Shown here: positions 56,368-64,000 of the stretch, piece after piece
Layout of the letters: the number at the start of each line of letters is the position of its first letter
Numbering within the stretch: position 1 is the first letter of the stretch
Assembly: GCA_021848465.1 (NCBI GenBank)
Contig: JAJZUP010000003.1
Location: 288,903-352,902, forward strand
Direction: 5' to 3'
Source of the DNA: Pseudomonadota bacterium
GTDB lineage: Bacteria; Pseudomonadota; Gammaproteobacteria; Burkholderiales; Gallionellaceae
DNA length: 64,000 bases
The notes under the pieces: model-generated
The model's input: only the letters and a program-made list of their open reading frames with translations
Databases searched by the model: none
What the model was told of the DNA's origin: nothing
Made by a program: the position numbers and the translations under genes

Positions 56368-57861
56368 TCAGTCTTCCTGCACCCGCAAACTGACGCCCCA
56401 GTCGCTCCATTGTTTTGCTTCTTCCTGCAAGGCGGTATCCGTCAATGGATTGCGCGCCAGCCAGCCTTGTTTCAGAACCAACTGGAATACGTTGCCGTCG
56501 AAATTTCCTTGCATAACCGGGAGCAGGATGTCGCTGCGATTGCGATAGAAAATGGTGGCGAGGCGCAACGCCATGATCAGGGACAGGTCTTCGGCAGAGA
56601 AGGCGGCGAACAATTGGGCACGCAGCTTTTCCAGATTGCCGCGCTGCGCCATCCCGAGCAAGCTGAGGCGCTCCTGCTCCTTCTTTGAGAAGCCGGGCAT
56701 GTCGGCATTTTTCAGGATGTAGGCGGTGTGCTTGTGAAAACCGCTGTGCGCCACGCTGATGCCGATTTCGTGCAGGCGGGCAGCCCAGCCCAACAGTCGC
56801 AGCGCGATCTCATTGGTCGCGCCGCCAAGAAACTGCTGCGCCAGCGCACCGGACAACTGGGCAACGCGCTCGGCCTGGCGGCCATCCACATGGTAGCGCC
56901 GCATGAATTGCTGCACGGTCACATCGCGCATGTCGCGATTGTGCGAACGTCCGAGCAGGTCGTACAGCACGCCTTCGCGCAATGCTCCCAGCGCCGGCTG
57001 CATCTGCTCGATTCCCAGTTCGCACATTGCGGCGTACATGATCGCAAAACCGCCGGGCAAAACCGGAATGCGATCCTGCTTCAAGCCGAGCAAGTCCAGC
57101 TTGCGGACATCCCCGGCGCGCAGCAGCTCGGCACGCAATTTTTCCATGCCCTCGCGGGTAATGCCCGACTGGCTGAAACCGTTTTGCTCCAGGATGTCGC
57201 ACAGCACGCGCGCAGTACCGGACGAACCGAGGGCAACCTCCCATCCTTCCTCGCGATATTCGCCCGCAATCGTCTGCACCTCATTGCTGGCGGCAAGCTC
57301 GGCCTGTTTCAGCGCCCCTTTGCTGACCTTGCCCTCGGGAAAATAACGCAAGCTGTAGCTCACGCAGCCCATGTACAGGCTTTCCAGGCAGACCGGCTCC
57401 AGCCCATCGCCAATAATGAATTCGGTTGAACCGCCGCCGATGTCGATGACCAGCCGCCGCCCCAGCGCCTGCGGCAAACCCTGCGCCACGCCCAGGTAAA
57501 TCAGGCGCGCTTCTTCACGCCCGGCAATGACTTCGATCGGGAAGCCCAACGCCTGTTCGGCGAGTGGTAGAAATTCCGGGGCATTCTTGGCTACACGCAA
57601 GGAGTTGGTGCCGACCGCACGCACCGCATCGCGCGGCAAACCGCGCAGGCGTTCGCCGAAACGCTGCAGGCAATCCAGCGCGCGCTGTTGGGCATCCCGG
57701 TCGAGATTTTTATTCTGGTTGAGACCGGCAGCGAGACGCACCGGCTCGCGCAGTCCATCCAGAAGATAGATTTGCTCGCTTTCCACGCGAGCCACCTGCA
57801 AACGAAAACTGTTGGAACCCAGATCGACCGCGGCAAGTATGGGTTGATGCTGCGGCGGCAC
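56368..57861 (-). CDS. ppx: Exopolyphosphatase (Ppx/GppA family)
   Basis: Removes terminal phosphate from long-chain polyphosphate, or pppGpp. I take the GTG start at 57859-57861 (reads PPQHQPILAAVDLGSNSFRL), preceded by GGGAG five bases upstream that overlaps the phoU stop; this gives 497 residues, near the family norm of about 500. ASKHA-type motifs are AVDLGSNSFRLQVA (about 10-23), GTNSLRVAKNA, the catalytic region GREEARLIYLGV and VIDIGGGSTEFIIG. A C-terminal HD-like helical domain follows from about 310. Translationally linked to phoU. Confidence 0.94.
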   Translation of the reverse strand: MPPQHQPILAAVDLGSNSFRLQVARVESEQIYLLDGLREPVRLAAGLNQNKNLDRDAQQRALDCLQRFGERLRGLPRDAVRAVGTNSLRVAKNAPEFLPLAEQALGFPIEVIAGREEARLIYLGVAQGLPQALGRRLVIDIGGGSTEFIIGDGLEPVCLESLYMGCVSYSLRYFPEGKVSKGALKQAELAASNEVQTIAGEYREEGWEVALGSSGTARVLCDILEQNGFSQSGITREGMEKLRAELLRAGDVRKLDLLGLKQDRIPVLPGGFAIMYAAMCELGIEQMQPALGALREGVLYDLLGRSHNRDMRDVTVQQFMRRYHVDGRQAERVAQLSGALAQQFLGGATNEIALRLLGWAARLHEIGISVAHSGFHKHTAYILKNADMPGFSKKEQERLSLLGMAQRGNLEKLRAQLFAAFSAEDLSLIMALRLATIFYRNRSDILLPVMQGNFDGNVFQLVLKQGWLARNPLTDTALQEEAKQWSDWGVSLRVQED

Positions 57862-57863
57862 GC

Positions 57864-58571
57864 TTACTCCCGCACTTCGCGCTCGAATTCTTCCACGCTC
57901 ACATGGCGCACGTCGCGCCCCTTGACCATGTAGACCACGTATTCGCACATGTTTTTGGCGTGGTCGCCGATGCGCTCGATGGCCTTGGCAACGAACAGGA
58001 TTTCCAGCGAAGTGGAAATGGTGCGCGGATCTTCCATCATGAACGTGATCAGGTAGCGCATGATGGAGCGGAATTCCTCATCCACCTGCTCGTCCTGGCG
58101 CACCACCTGCGCAGCAGAGCTCAAGTCGAGACGGGCAAACGCATCCAGCGATTTGCGCAGCATGTCCAGCGCAATGTCCGAAGCATGCTTGATCTGGTGG
58201 TAACGCGGATGGCGCAGGCGTTCCTTTTGCGACAGCAGCTTGGCCATGCGGGCAATCTTCTCGGCCTCGTCGCCGATGCGCTCCAGGTCGGTGATGGTCT
58301 TGATCACCGTCATGATCATGCGCAGGTCGCCAGCGGCCGGCTGGCGCCGCACCAGGATGTGGTTGCAACTTTCGTCGATCTCCACCTCCATGGAATTGAC
58401 GCGATGATCATCTTCGATCACGCGGTTCATCAATTCCACATCGCCGGAAATCAGCGACTCGATCGCAAGACGTATCTGGCTTTCCACCAGCCCGCCCATT
58501 TGCAGCACGCGGGCGCGAACCGCCTCAAGCTCGGCATCGAATTGCTTGGAAGTATGTTCGCTACTCACCAT
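57864..58571 (-). CDS. phoU: Phosphate signalling protein PhoU
   Basis: Negative regulator of the phosphate (PhoR/Pst) response. About 235 residues made of two three-helix PhoU repeats with the metal-binding E/DxxxD pattern (for example ITDLERIGDEAEKIARM and AKAIERIGDHAKNMCEYVVYM). Of two ATGs I prefer 58569-58571 because AAGGA is correctly spaced; 58577 is the other. Pairing with ppx joins phosphate sensing with polyphosphate turnover. The pst transporter genes are not in this window. Confidence 0.95.
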   Translation of the reverse strand: MVSSEHTSKQFDAELEAVRARVLQMGGLVESQIRLAIESLISGDVELMNRVIEDDHRVNSMEVEIDESCNHILVRRQPAAGDLRMIMTVIKTITDLERIGDEAEKIARMAKLLSQKERLRHPRYHQIKHASDIALDMLRKSLDAFARLDLSSAAQVVRQDEQVDEEFRSIMRYLITFMMEDPRTISTSLEILFVAKAIERIGDHAKNMCEYVVYMVKGRDVRHVSVEEFEREVRE

Positions 58572-58644
58572 GGCCATTCCTTAACAATATTATTAATTCG
58601 CTATGCTACCTACAAGCCATGAATTTTTTATTACAGGCTGAAAA

Positions 58645-59304
58645 TCACAGGGTGATGGTCTGCACACCCTCGGGGGTGCCCAGCAGCAACACGTCCGCAC
58701 CGCGGCACGCAAACAGCCCGTTTGTCACCACGCCGGGCAACTGGTTCAGCTTGGTTTCCAGTTCCACCGGATTCATGATCGACAAGCCATGCACATCGAG
58801 GATGATGTTGCCGTTGTCAGTGGTAAAACCTTCGCGCAGCTTCGGCTGTCCACCCAGTTTCACCAGTTCGCGAGCAATGTAGCTACGCGCCATCGGGATC
58901 ACTTCGACCGGCAGCGGGAATTTACCCAACACATCGACCAGTTTGCTCTGGTCGCACACACATACGAATTTCTTGCTGGCCGCCGCCACGATTTTTTCGC
59001 GGGTCAACGCACCGCCGCCGCCCTTCACCATGTGCATGTGGCGGGTGATCTCGTCGGCACCGTCCACATACACCGGCAGGGTTCCGGCGTCATTCAAAGA
59101 AATCACTTCGATGCCGTGCCCTTGCAGGCGCTTGGCCGAAGCTTCCGAGCTGGCCACCGCACCGCGAATCTTGTGCTTGATCTTTGCCAGCTCATCAATA
59201 AAAAAGTTGGCGGTGGAGCCGGTGCCCACCCCCACAATGCAATCGCCGGGGACATGTGCGATCGCGGCCTGCGCAACCGCCAGTTTCATATCATCTTGAG
59301 TCAT
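58645..59304 (-). CDS. rpiA: Ribose-5-phosphate isomerase A
   Basis: Interconverts ribose-5-phosphate and ribulose-5-phosphate. From ATG 59302-59304 ([14 protein letters not shown]) it has 219 residues, the E. coli length; an ATG two codons earlier is possible, and longer open frame beyond is not used. Motifs: [15 protein letters not shown] (about 27-41), VDGADEI (about 80-86), [14 protein letters not shown] (about 93-106). Divergent from ilvA. Confidence 0.96.
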   Translation of the reverse strand: MTQDDMKLAVAQAAIAHVPGDCIVGVGTGSTANFFIDELAKIKHKIRGAVASSEASAKRLQGHGIEVISLNDAGTLPVYVDGADEITRHMHMVKGGGGALTREKIVAAASKKFVCVCDQSKLVDVLGKFPLPVEVIPMARSYIARELVKLGGQPKLREGFTTDNGNIILDVHGLSIMNPVELETKLNQLPGVVTNGLFACRGADVLLLGTPEGVQTITL

Positions 59305-59463
59305 TGCCATTTGAATCGTCCAGTTCCATGTAGTCTTTGTAATCGTCCGCGGATTATTGCAGGAATTCATGAAATACGAAACCGTGCCGGCAAATCCTTT
59401 GGGAATCGCCCCATTCCTGCTAATCTTGCGGCTGCAACGACATCCCAACCTTGTAAGAGATTT

Positions 59464-60981
59464 ATGCATAGCTACCTGAAGCGCATCCTGACCGCCCGCG
59501 TCTATGACGTGGCCATCGAAAGTCCGCTCGAAGCGGCCCCCAACCTCTCAGCCCGCACCGGCAACAAAGTCCTGCTCAAGCGCGAAGACATGCAGCCTGT
59601 ATTTTCGTTCAAATTGCGCGGCGCCTACAACAAGATGGCGCAACTCACGCCGGAGCAACTCAAGCGCGGCGTGATCGCTGCCTCGGCCGGCAACCATGCA
59701 CAGGGCGTGGCCCTCTCCGCCAACAAGATGGGATGCAAAGCCACCATCGTAATGCCCACCACCACGCCACAAGTGAAGATCGAGGCAGTGAAGCGTTTCG
59801 GCCAGCGCGCGGTAGAGATCGTGCTGCACGGCAGCAGCTACAGCGACGCCTACACCCATGCGCTGGAGCTGGAAACGAAGCACAAGCTGACCTTCGTCCA
59901 CCCTTTCGACGACCCGGATGTCATTGCCGGACAAGGCACCATCGGCATGGAAATCCTGCGCCAGCACCAGGCGCCCATCCATGCGATTTTCTGCGCCATC
60001 GGCGGCGGCGGGCTGGTGGCGGGCGTGGGCGCCTATGTCAAACAGGTGCGCCCCGATATCAAGGTGATCGGCGTGCAGACCGTGGACTCGGATGCCATGG
60101 CGCGCTCGCTCAAGGCGAAGAAGCGCGTAACACTCAACGATGTCGGCCTGTTCTCGGACGGCACGGCGGTTAAACTCGCCGGCGAAGAAACCTTTCGCCT
60201 GTGCAAGCAATACGTCGATGAGGTCGTGCTGGTCGACACCGACGCCGTCTGTGCCGCCATCAAGGATGTGTTCCAGGACACCCGCTCCATCCTGGAGCCG
60301 GCCGGAGCGCTCGCGGTAGCAGGCGCCAAGCAGTATGCGCAGCGCGAGAAGCTGAAGAATGAAACCCTGGTCACCGTCTGCAGCGGCGCCAACATGAACT
60401 TCGACCGCCTGCGTTTCGTCGCCGAGCGCGCCGAAATCGGCGAAAAACGCGAAGCCATCCTGGCCGTCACCATCCCGGAAACGCCCGGCAGCTTCCGCCA
60501 GTTCTGCACCCTGATCGGCAACCGCAACATCACCGAGTTCAACTACCGCTATGCGGACCCCAGCGAAGCCCGCGTCTTTGTCGGCATCCAGGTCAAGGAC
60601 CCGGCCGAAACCGCGCGCCTGGTGACCACGCTGGAAAAGAACAAACTCAGCACACTCGACCTCACCGACAACGAAATGGCCAAATTGCACCTGCGCCACC
60701 TCGTCGGTGGCCGCGCGCCGGAAGCGAAGGACGAGATCATTTTCCGCTTCGAATTCCCGGAACGCCCTGGCGCACTGATGAATTTCCTCAACAGCATGAA
60801 CCACAACTGGAACATCTCCCTGTTCCACTACCGCAACCACGGCGCGGACTACGGCCGCGTACTGGTCGGCATGCAGGTTCCCAGCAAGGACAAAAAGGCA
60901 CTCAAGGAATTCCTCGATACGCTCGGCTATCCGTACTGGGATGAAAGCAGCAACCCGGCCTATAAACTGTTCCTGGGATAG
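59464..60981 (+). CDS. ilvA: Threonine ammonia-lyase, biosynthetic
   Basis: PLP enzyme that deaminates threonine to 2-oxobutanoate for isoleucine. The ATG at 59464 gives 505 residues (E. coli 514). The PLP lysine is K50 in [20 protein letters not shown] (about 79-86) and [10 protein letters not shown] (about 180-189) bind the cofactor phosphate. From about residue 330 there are two ACT-like regulatory domains ([18 protein letters not shown] and [18 protein letters not shown]), so isoleucine feedback control is expected. AAGAGA precedes the start. Confidence 0.97.
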   Translation: MHSYLKRILTARVYDVAIESPLEAAPNLSARTGNKVLLKREDMQPVFSFKLRGAYNKMAQLTPEQLKRGVIAASAGNHAQGVALSANKMGCKATIVMPTTTPQVKIEAVKRFGQRAVEIVLHGSSYSDAYTHALELETKHKLTFVHPFDDPDVIAGQGTIGMEILRQHQAPIHAIFCAIGGGGLVAGVGAYVKQVRPDIKVIGVQTVDSDAMARSLKAKKRVTLNDVGLFSDGTAVKLAGEETFRLCKQYVDEVVLVDTDAVCAAIKDVFQDTRSILEPAGALAVAGAKQYAQREKLKNETLVTVCSGANMNFDRLRFVAERAEIGEKREAILAVTIPETPGSFRQFCTLIGNRNITEFNYRYADPSEARVFVGIQVKDPAETARLVTTLEKNKLSTLDLTDNEMAKLHLRHLVGGRAPEAKDEIIFRFEFPERPGALMNFLNSMNHNWNISLFHYRNHGADYGRVLVGMQVPSKDKKALKEFLDTLGYPYWDESSNPAYKLFLG

Positions 60982-61214
60982 GGCAGCAGAAGTGCGCACA
61001 CAGGAAGTGCTTCCACCGCAAAGCGCTGTTGCCTGTTATGCGTACACACATCGTATGCGGCGCAATCCCGCGACTGGAACATGGCTATAGCCAAAACCAT
61101 CGCCGCAATCCCGAACCCGGCTTTCCGGTTTAACGCAAAAACCGGAAAGTTCGCGGCAATTTCGTCGAAGTTGCAAAATATTCAAGACCTCTAATATAGG
61201 ATAGCCCTACCCTG
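60982..61214 (+). other. Gene-free leader region upstream of 5-FCL, possible structured RNA
   Basis: 233 bases between ilvA and the cyclo-ligase gene. An 11-bp hairpin is present (ctttccggttt 61121-61131 / aaaccggaaag 61139-61149) and the decamer cgcaatcccg appears twice (near 61059 and 61104). TTGCAA (61171-61176) and TAATAT (61192-61197) could be a weak promoter for the next gene. In many proteobacteria the 6S RNA gene sits exactly here, but I could not fold this into a convincing 6S shape. Confidence 0.35.
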
Positions 61215-61808
61215 ATGACTCCCCAGATTAGGAAGCAGGCACTAAGACAAAGTATAATCGCCGCCCGCGAAAAAATGCCCTCCCTTGAGAGGGCGCGCGC
61301 CAGCCAGGCCATTACCCATACGTTATGCGGTCTGGCCAGCTACCGTGAAGCGCGCGCGGTACTGGCGTATTTGAATTTTGGCGCGGAAATGGAAACCGAG
61401 CTGTTTGTGCGGCAGGCGCTGATTGACGGGAAGCAGGTCTATCTGCCCAAGGTCAATCGGGCCACCAAGCAACTGGATATATATCGCATAGGCGATTTGC
61501 AGCACGATGTAGCGCCCGGCGCCTGGGAAATACGCGAGCCCGTCGCCGAGCGTTGTGAGCTGCTTGCCGCGCCCGGCGCAATTGATTTCGTGCTGTTGCC
61601 CGGCGTGGCATTTACGCGTGACGGTACCCGGCTGGGTTACGGCGGAGGGTTTTACGACAAATTGCTGCCCGGCCTGTCACACCGCCCGGTGCGGGTGGCC
61701 GGAGCCTTTTCCATGCAGGTGGTGGACAGGCTCCCGCAGGAACCTTTCGACCAGAAAGTGGATTGGCTGGTCACCGAACATGAGGTCGTTGCCTGCGGGC
61801 AATTTTGA
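61215..61808 (+). CDS. 5-formyltetrahydrofolate cyclo-ligase
   Basis: Converts 5-formyl-THF to 5,10-methenyl-THF with ATP. The 197 residues show the N-terminal KQALRQSIIAAREKM basic/ATP region, the middle LAYLNFGAEMETE (folate site) and the family signature GTRLGYGGGFYDKLLPG (about 138-154). It lacks a clear ribosome-binding site, and the possible -10 box at 61192-61197 would give a very short leader. It is followed by aceE after 30 bases. Confidence 0.95.
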   Translation: MTPQIRKQALRQSIIAAREKMPSLERARASQAITHTLCGLASYREARAVLAYLNFGAEMETELFVRQALIDGKQVYLPKVNRATKQLDIYRIGDLQHDVAPGAWEIREPVAERCELLAAPGAIDFVLLPGVAFTRDGTRLGYGGGFYDKLLPGLSHRPVRVAGAFSMQVVDRLPQEPFDQKVDWLVTEHEVVACGQF

Positions 61809-61838
61809 TAACAATTTTTCATAGAAGAGGCTGGAGAG

Positions 61839-64000
61839 ATGGCAAACAACATCCCGGATCTTGATCCGCAAGAAACCCAGGAATGGCTGGACGCACTGAC
61901 GTCCGTTCTGGAAAACGAGGGAGCCGAACGCGCTCACTACCTGCTGGACCAACTGATCCACCATGCACGCATGGCTGGCGACGACATGCCGATCAGCGCC
62001 ACCACCCCTTACCTGAATACCATTTCCCCGGACAAGGAAGAGCGCTCGCCAGGCAACCATGAGCTGGAACACCGCATCCGCGCGCTGACGCGCTGGAACG
62101 CGATGGCCATCATCCTGAACGCCAACAAGGAGTCCTCCGAGCTGGGCGGCCACATCGCCAGCTTCGCTTCCGCCGCCACGCTGTACGACGTCGGCTTCAA
62201 CCATTTCTTCCGCGGTCACACCAAGGACCACGGCGGCGACCTGCTGTATATCCAGGGTCACTCCGCCCCCGGCATTTATGCGCGCGCCTTCATCGAGGGC
62301 CGCCTGACCGAAGACCAGTTGCGCAAGTTCCGCCAGGAAGTGGACGGCGACGGCCTGTCCTCCTATCCGCACCCGTGGCTGATGCCGAATTTCTGGCAAT
62401 TCCCCACCGTGTCCATGGGTCTCGGCCCATTGATGGCGATTTACCAGGCGCGCTTCATGCGTTACCTGCAGCATCGCGGCCTGGCGCAAACCGACGGGCG
62501 CAAGGTATGGGCCTTCCTCGGCGACGGCGAGACCGACGAACCGGAATCGCTGGGTGCAATCTCGATGGCAGGCCGCGAAGGGCTTGACAACCTGATCTTC
62601 GTCATCAACTGCAACCTGCAACGCCTGGACGGCCCGGTGCGCGGCAACGGCAAGATCATCCAGGAACTGGAAGGCGTGTTCCGCGGCGCCGGCTGGAACG
62701 TGATCAAGGTAGTCTGGGGCCGCTGGTGGGATCGCCTGCTGGCCAAGGACAAGAGCGGCCTGCTGGTAAAGCGCATGATGGAAGTGGTCGACGGCGAATA
62801 CCAGACCTACAAATCCAAGGACGGCGCCTACGTGCGCCAGCACTTCTTCGGCAAGTACCCCGAGCTGCTGGAACTGGTGGCCGACATGTCGGACGACGAA
62901 ATCTGGCGCCTGAACCGCGGCGGCCACGACCCGTTCAAGGTGTTTGCTGCCTACGCGGCCGCCACCCGGCATAAAGGCCAGCCGACCGTGATCCTGGCCA
63001 AGACCGTGAAGGGCTACGGCATGGGCTCGTCCGGCGAAGCGCAAAACCCGACCCACCAGCAGAAGAAGATGGATGAGGAATCGCTGCGCAAATTCCGTGA
63101 CCGCTTCAATATCCCGGTGAATGACGCCGACCTGCCCAAGCTGCCGTTCGTGCGCCCGGCGCCAGATAGCCAGGAAGCCAAATACCTGAAGGAACGCGCT
63201 GCCGCGATGGGCCACCTGCCTGCCCGCGAACCCTTGGCGCATCCGCTCAACACACCGTCGCTGGACGCTTTCGACGCATTGCTGAAATCCAGCGAAGACC
63301 GCGAATTCTCCACCACCATGGCCTTCGTGCGCCTGCTCGGCGTACTGGTCAAGGACAAGAGCATCGGCAAGCAGATCGTGCCGATCGTGCCCGACGAATC
63401 GCGCACCTTCGGCATGGAAGGCATGTTCCGCCAGCTCGGCATCTTCTCGCAGGTGGGCCAGTTGTACACCCCGCAGGACGCCGACCAGTTGATGTACTAC
63501 AAGGAGTCCGAGACCGGGCAGATCCTGCAGGAAGGCATCAACGAAGCCGGCGGCATGGCCGACTGGATCGCCGCTGCGACTTCCTACGCCAACCACGGCA
63601 CCGCGATGATCCCGTTCTACATCTACTACTCGATGTTCGGCTTCCAGCGCATCGGCGACCTGGCTTGGGCGGCGGGCGACCTGCGCGCGCGCGGCTTCCT
63701 GGTCGGCGGCACCGCCGGACGCACCACGCTGAACGGCGAAGGCCTGCAGCACCAGGACGGCCACAGCCACCTGCAAGCGGCCATGATCCCGAACTGCATC
63801 TCCTACGACCCGACCTTCGCCTACGAACTGGCGGTGATCGTGCAGCACGGCATGGAGCGCATGTACAAGAAGCAGGAAGACGTGTTCTATTACCTCACGG
63901 TGATGAACGAGAACTACACGCATCCCGCCATGCCCAAGGGCGCCGAAGAAGGCATCATCAAGGGCATGTACAAGTTCAGCAGCACCAAGGGCAAATCCAA
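61839..64000 (+). CDS. aceE: Pyruvate dehydrogenase E1 component, homodimeric type (partial, runs off the window)
   Basis: Thiamine-diphosphate decarboxylase subunit of the pyruvate dehydrogenase complex. The frame from ATG 61839 (MANNIPDLDPQETQEWLDAL) stays open to the end of the window, 720 codons; full-length AceE is about 890, so roughly a fifth is missing. The thiamine motif GDGETDEPE starts at about residue 228 and ends in NCNLQRLDGPVRGNGK about 27 residues later, and HGGHIASFAS-like GGHIASFASAATLYDVG and VAKTVKGYGMG segments agree with AceE. GAGG eight bases upstream supports the start. E2 (aceF) and lpd are expected just beyond. Confidence 0.96.
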   Translation, partial: MANNIPDLDPQETQEWLDALTSVLENEGAERAHYLLDQLIHHARMAGDDMPISATTPYLNTISPDKEERSPGNHELEHRIRALTRWNAMAIILNANKESSELGGHIASFASAATLYDVGFNHFFRGHTKDHGGDLLYIQGHSAPGIYARAFIEGRLTEDQLRKFRQEVDGDGLSSYPHPWLMPNFWQFPTVSMGLGPLMAIYQARFMRYLQHRGLAQTDGRKVWAFLGDGETDEPESLGAISMAGREGLDNLIFVINCNLQRLDGPVRGNGKIIQELEGVFRGAGWNVIKVVWGRWWDRLLAKDKSGLLVKRMMEVVDGEYQTYKSKDGAYVRQHFFGKYPELLELVADMSDDEIWRLNRGGHDPFKVFAAYAAATRHKGQPTVILAKTVKGYGMGSSGEAQNPTHQQKKMDEESLRKFRDRFNIPVNDADLPKLPFVRPAPDSQEAKYLKERAAAMGHLPAREPLAHPLNTPSLDAFDALLKSSEDREFSTTMAFVRLLGVLVKDKSIGKQIVPIVPDESRTFGMEGMFRQLGIFSQVGQLYTPQDADQLMYYKESETGQILQEGINEAGGMADWIAAATSYANHGTAMIPFYIYYSMFGFQRIGDLAWAAGDLRARGFLVGGTAGRTTLNGEGLQHQDGHSHLQAAMIPNCISYDPTFAYELAVIVQHGMERMYKKQEDVFYYLTVMNENYTHPAMPKGAEEGIIKGMYKFSSTKGKS

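Noticed and set aside
60982..61214. 6S RNA call
   Set aside because: Location fits but I could not recognise the closing stem and central bubble, so I list the region only as unexplained.
1..64000. CRISPR arrays, prophage genes, tRNA and rRNA genes
   Set aside because: No regularly spaced direct repeats, phage structural genes, integrases, or tRNA/rRNA signatures were seen on reading both strands.

Overview
The window reads as chromosomal DNA of a GC-rich betaproteobacterium. A Gallionellaceae/Nitrosomonadales-like iron- or sulfur-oxidising relative is my best guess. The basis is gene order (secA / M23 peptidase / dciA / lpxC next to the division and cell-wall cluster; pilC-pilD-coaE-zapD-yacG), protein style, a small class I cytochrome c and a periplasmic nitrate reductase. 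The genus is inference only. No rRNA, tRNA, prophage, CRISPR array or recognisable transposase was seen.

Layout. 0-3 kb: pyrD, a small membrane protein, then an orphan RES-domain gene lying between two oppositely oriented copies of an intergenic repeat. 2.9-7.7 kb: a livKHMGF branched-chain amino acid ABC operon with its own sigma70-type promoter and an internal attenuator/terminator. 7.8-12.4 kb: a cytochrome c, an orphan ParA ATPase, ilvD, lgt, and a HEPN/MNT toxin-antitoxin pair fused translationally to lgt, whose MNT gene is frameshifted in a C8 tract. 12.6-18.7 kb: a CorC-type transporter, pilC, pilD, coaE, zapD, yacG and a Nudix/thiamine-phosphate-synthase fusion. 18.7-24.4 kb: a MipA/OmpV outer-membrane protein and an unknown membrane protein, divergent from a minimal napAB, then a lower-GC lipoprotein gene. 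24.6-33.4 kb: a DUF815 ATPase, a 7TMR-DISM hybrid histidine kinase, a polytopic membrane protein, argJ, a cyclic-nucleotide-binding-domain protein and secA.

33.5-53.9 kb carries an M23 peptidase, dciA (divergent), lpxC and a complete dcw cluster on the minus strand in the order mraZ-rsmH-ftsL-ftsI-murE-murF-mraY-murD-ftsW-(39-codon sORF)-murG-murC-murB-ddlB-ftsQ-ftsA-ftsZ-lpxC. Most junctions are 4-base ATGA overlaps, so it is a tightly coupled operon. A promoter with a 17-base spacer and a 10-base-period array of MraZ boxes precede mraZ. 53.9-64 kb: a gene-poor stretch holding a strong small-RNA candidate, a His-rich EamA transporter, rnpB, ppx, phoU, rpiA, ilvA, 5-formyltetrahydrofolate cyclo-ligase and the first four fifths of aceE.

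The most unusual items are: (1) a minus-strand small RNA candidate at about 54220-54334 with two hairpins displaying the same C-rich anti-Shine-Dalgarno loop, a terminator and a heat-shock-like promoter; (2) a 39-codon ORF between ftsW and murG whose last ten residues equal the FtsW C-terminus but with mostly different synonymous codons; (3) paired repeat elements around the RES gene whose hairpin arms differ in sequence yet stay complementary; (4) a palindromic element inserted in frame in murB; (5) the frameshifted HEPN/MNT module. All start choices and functions come from reading the sequence, without database searches.
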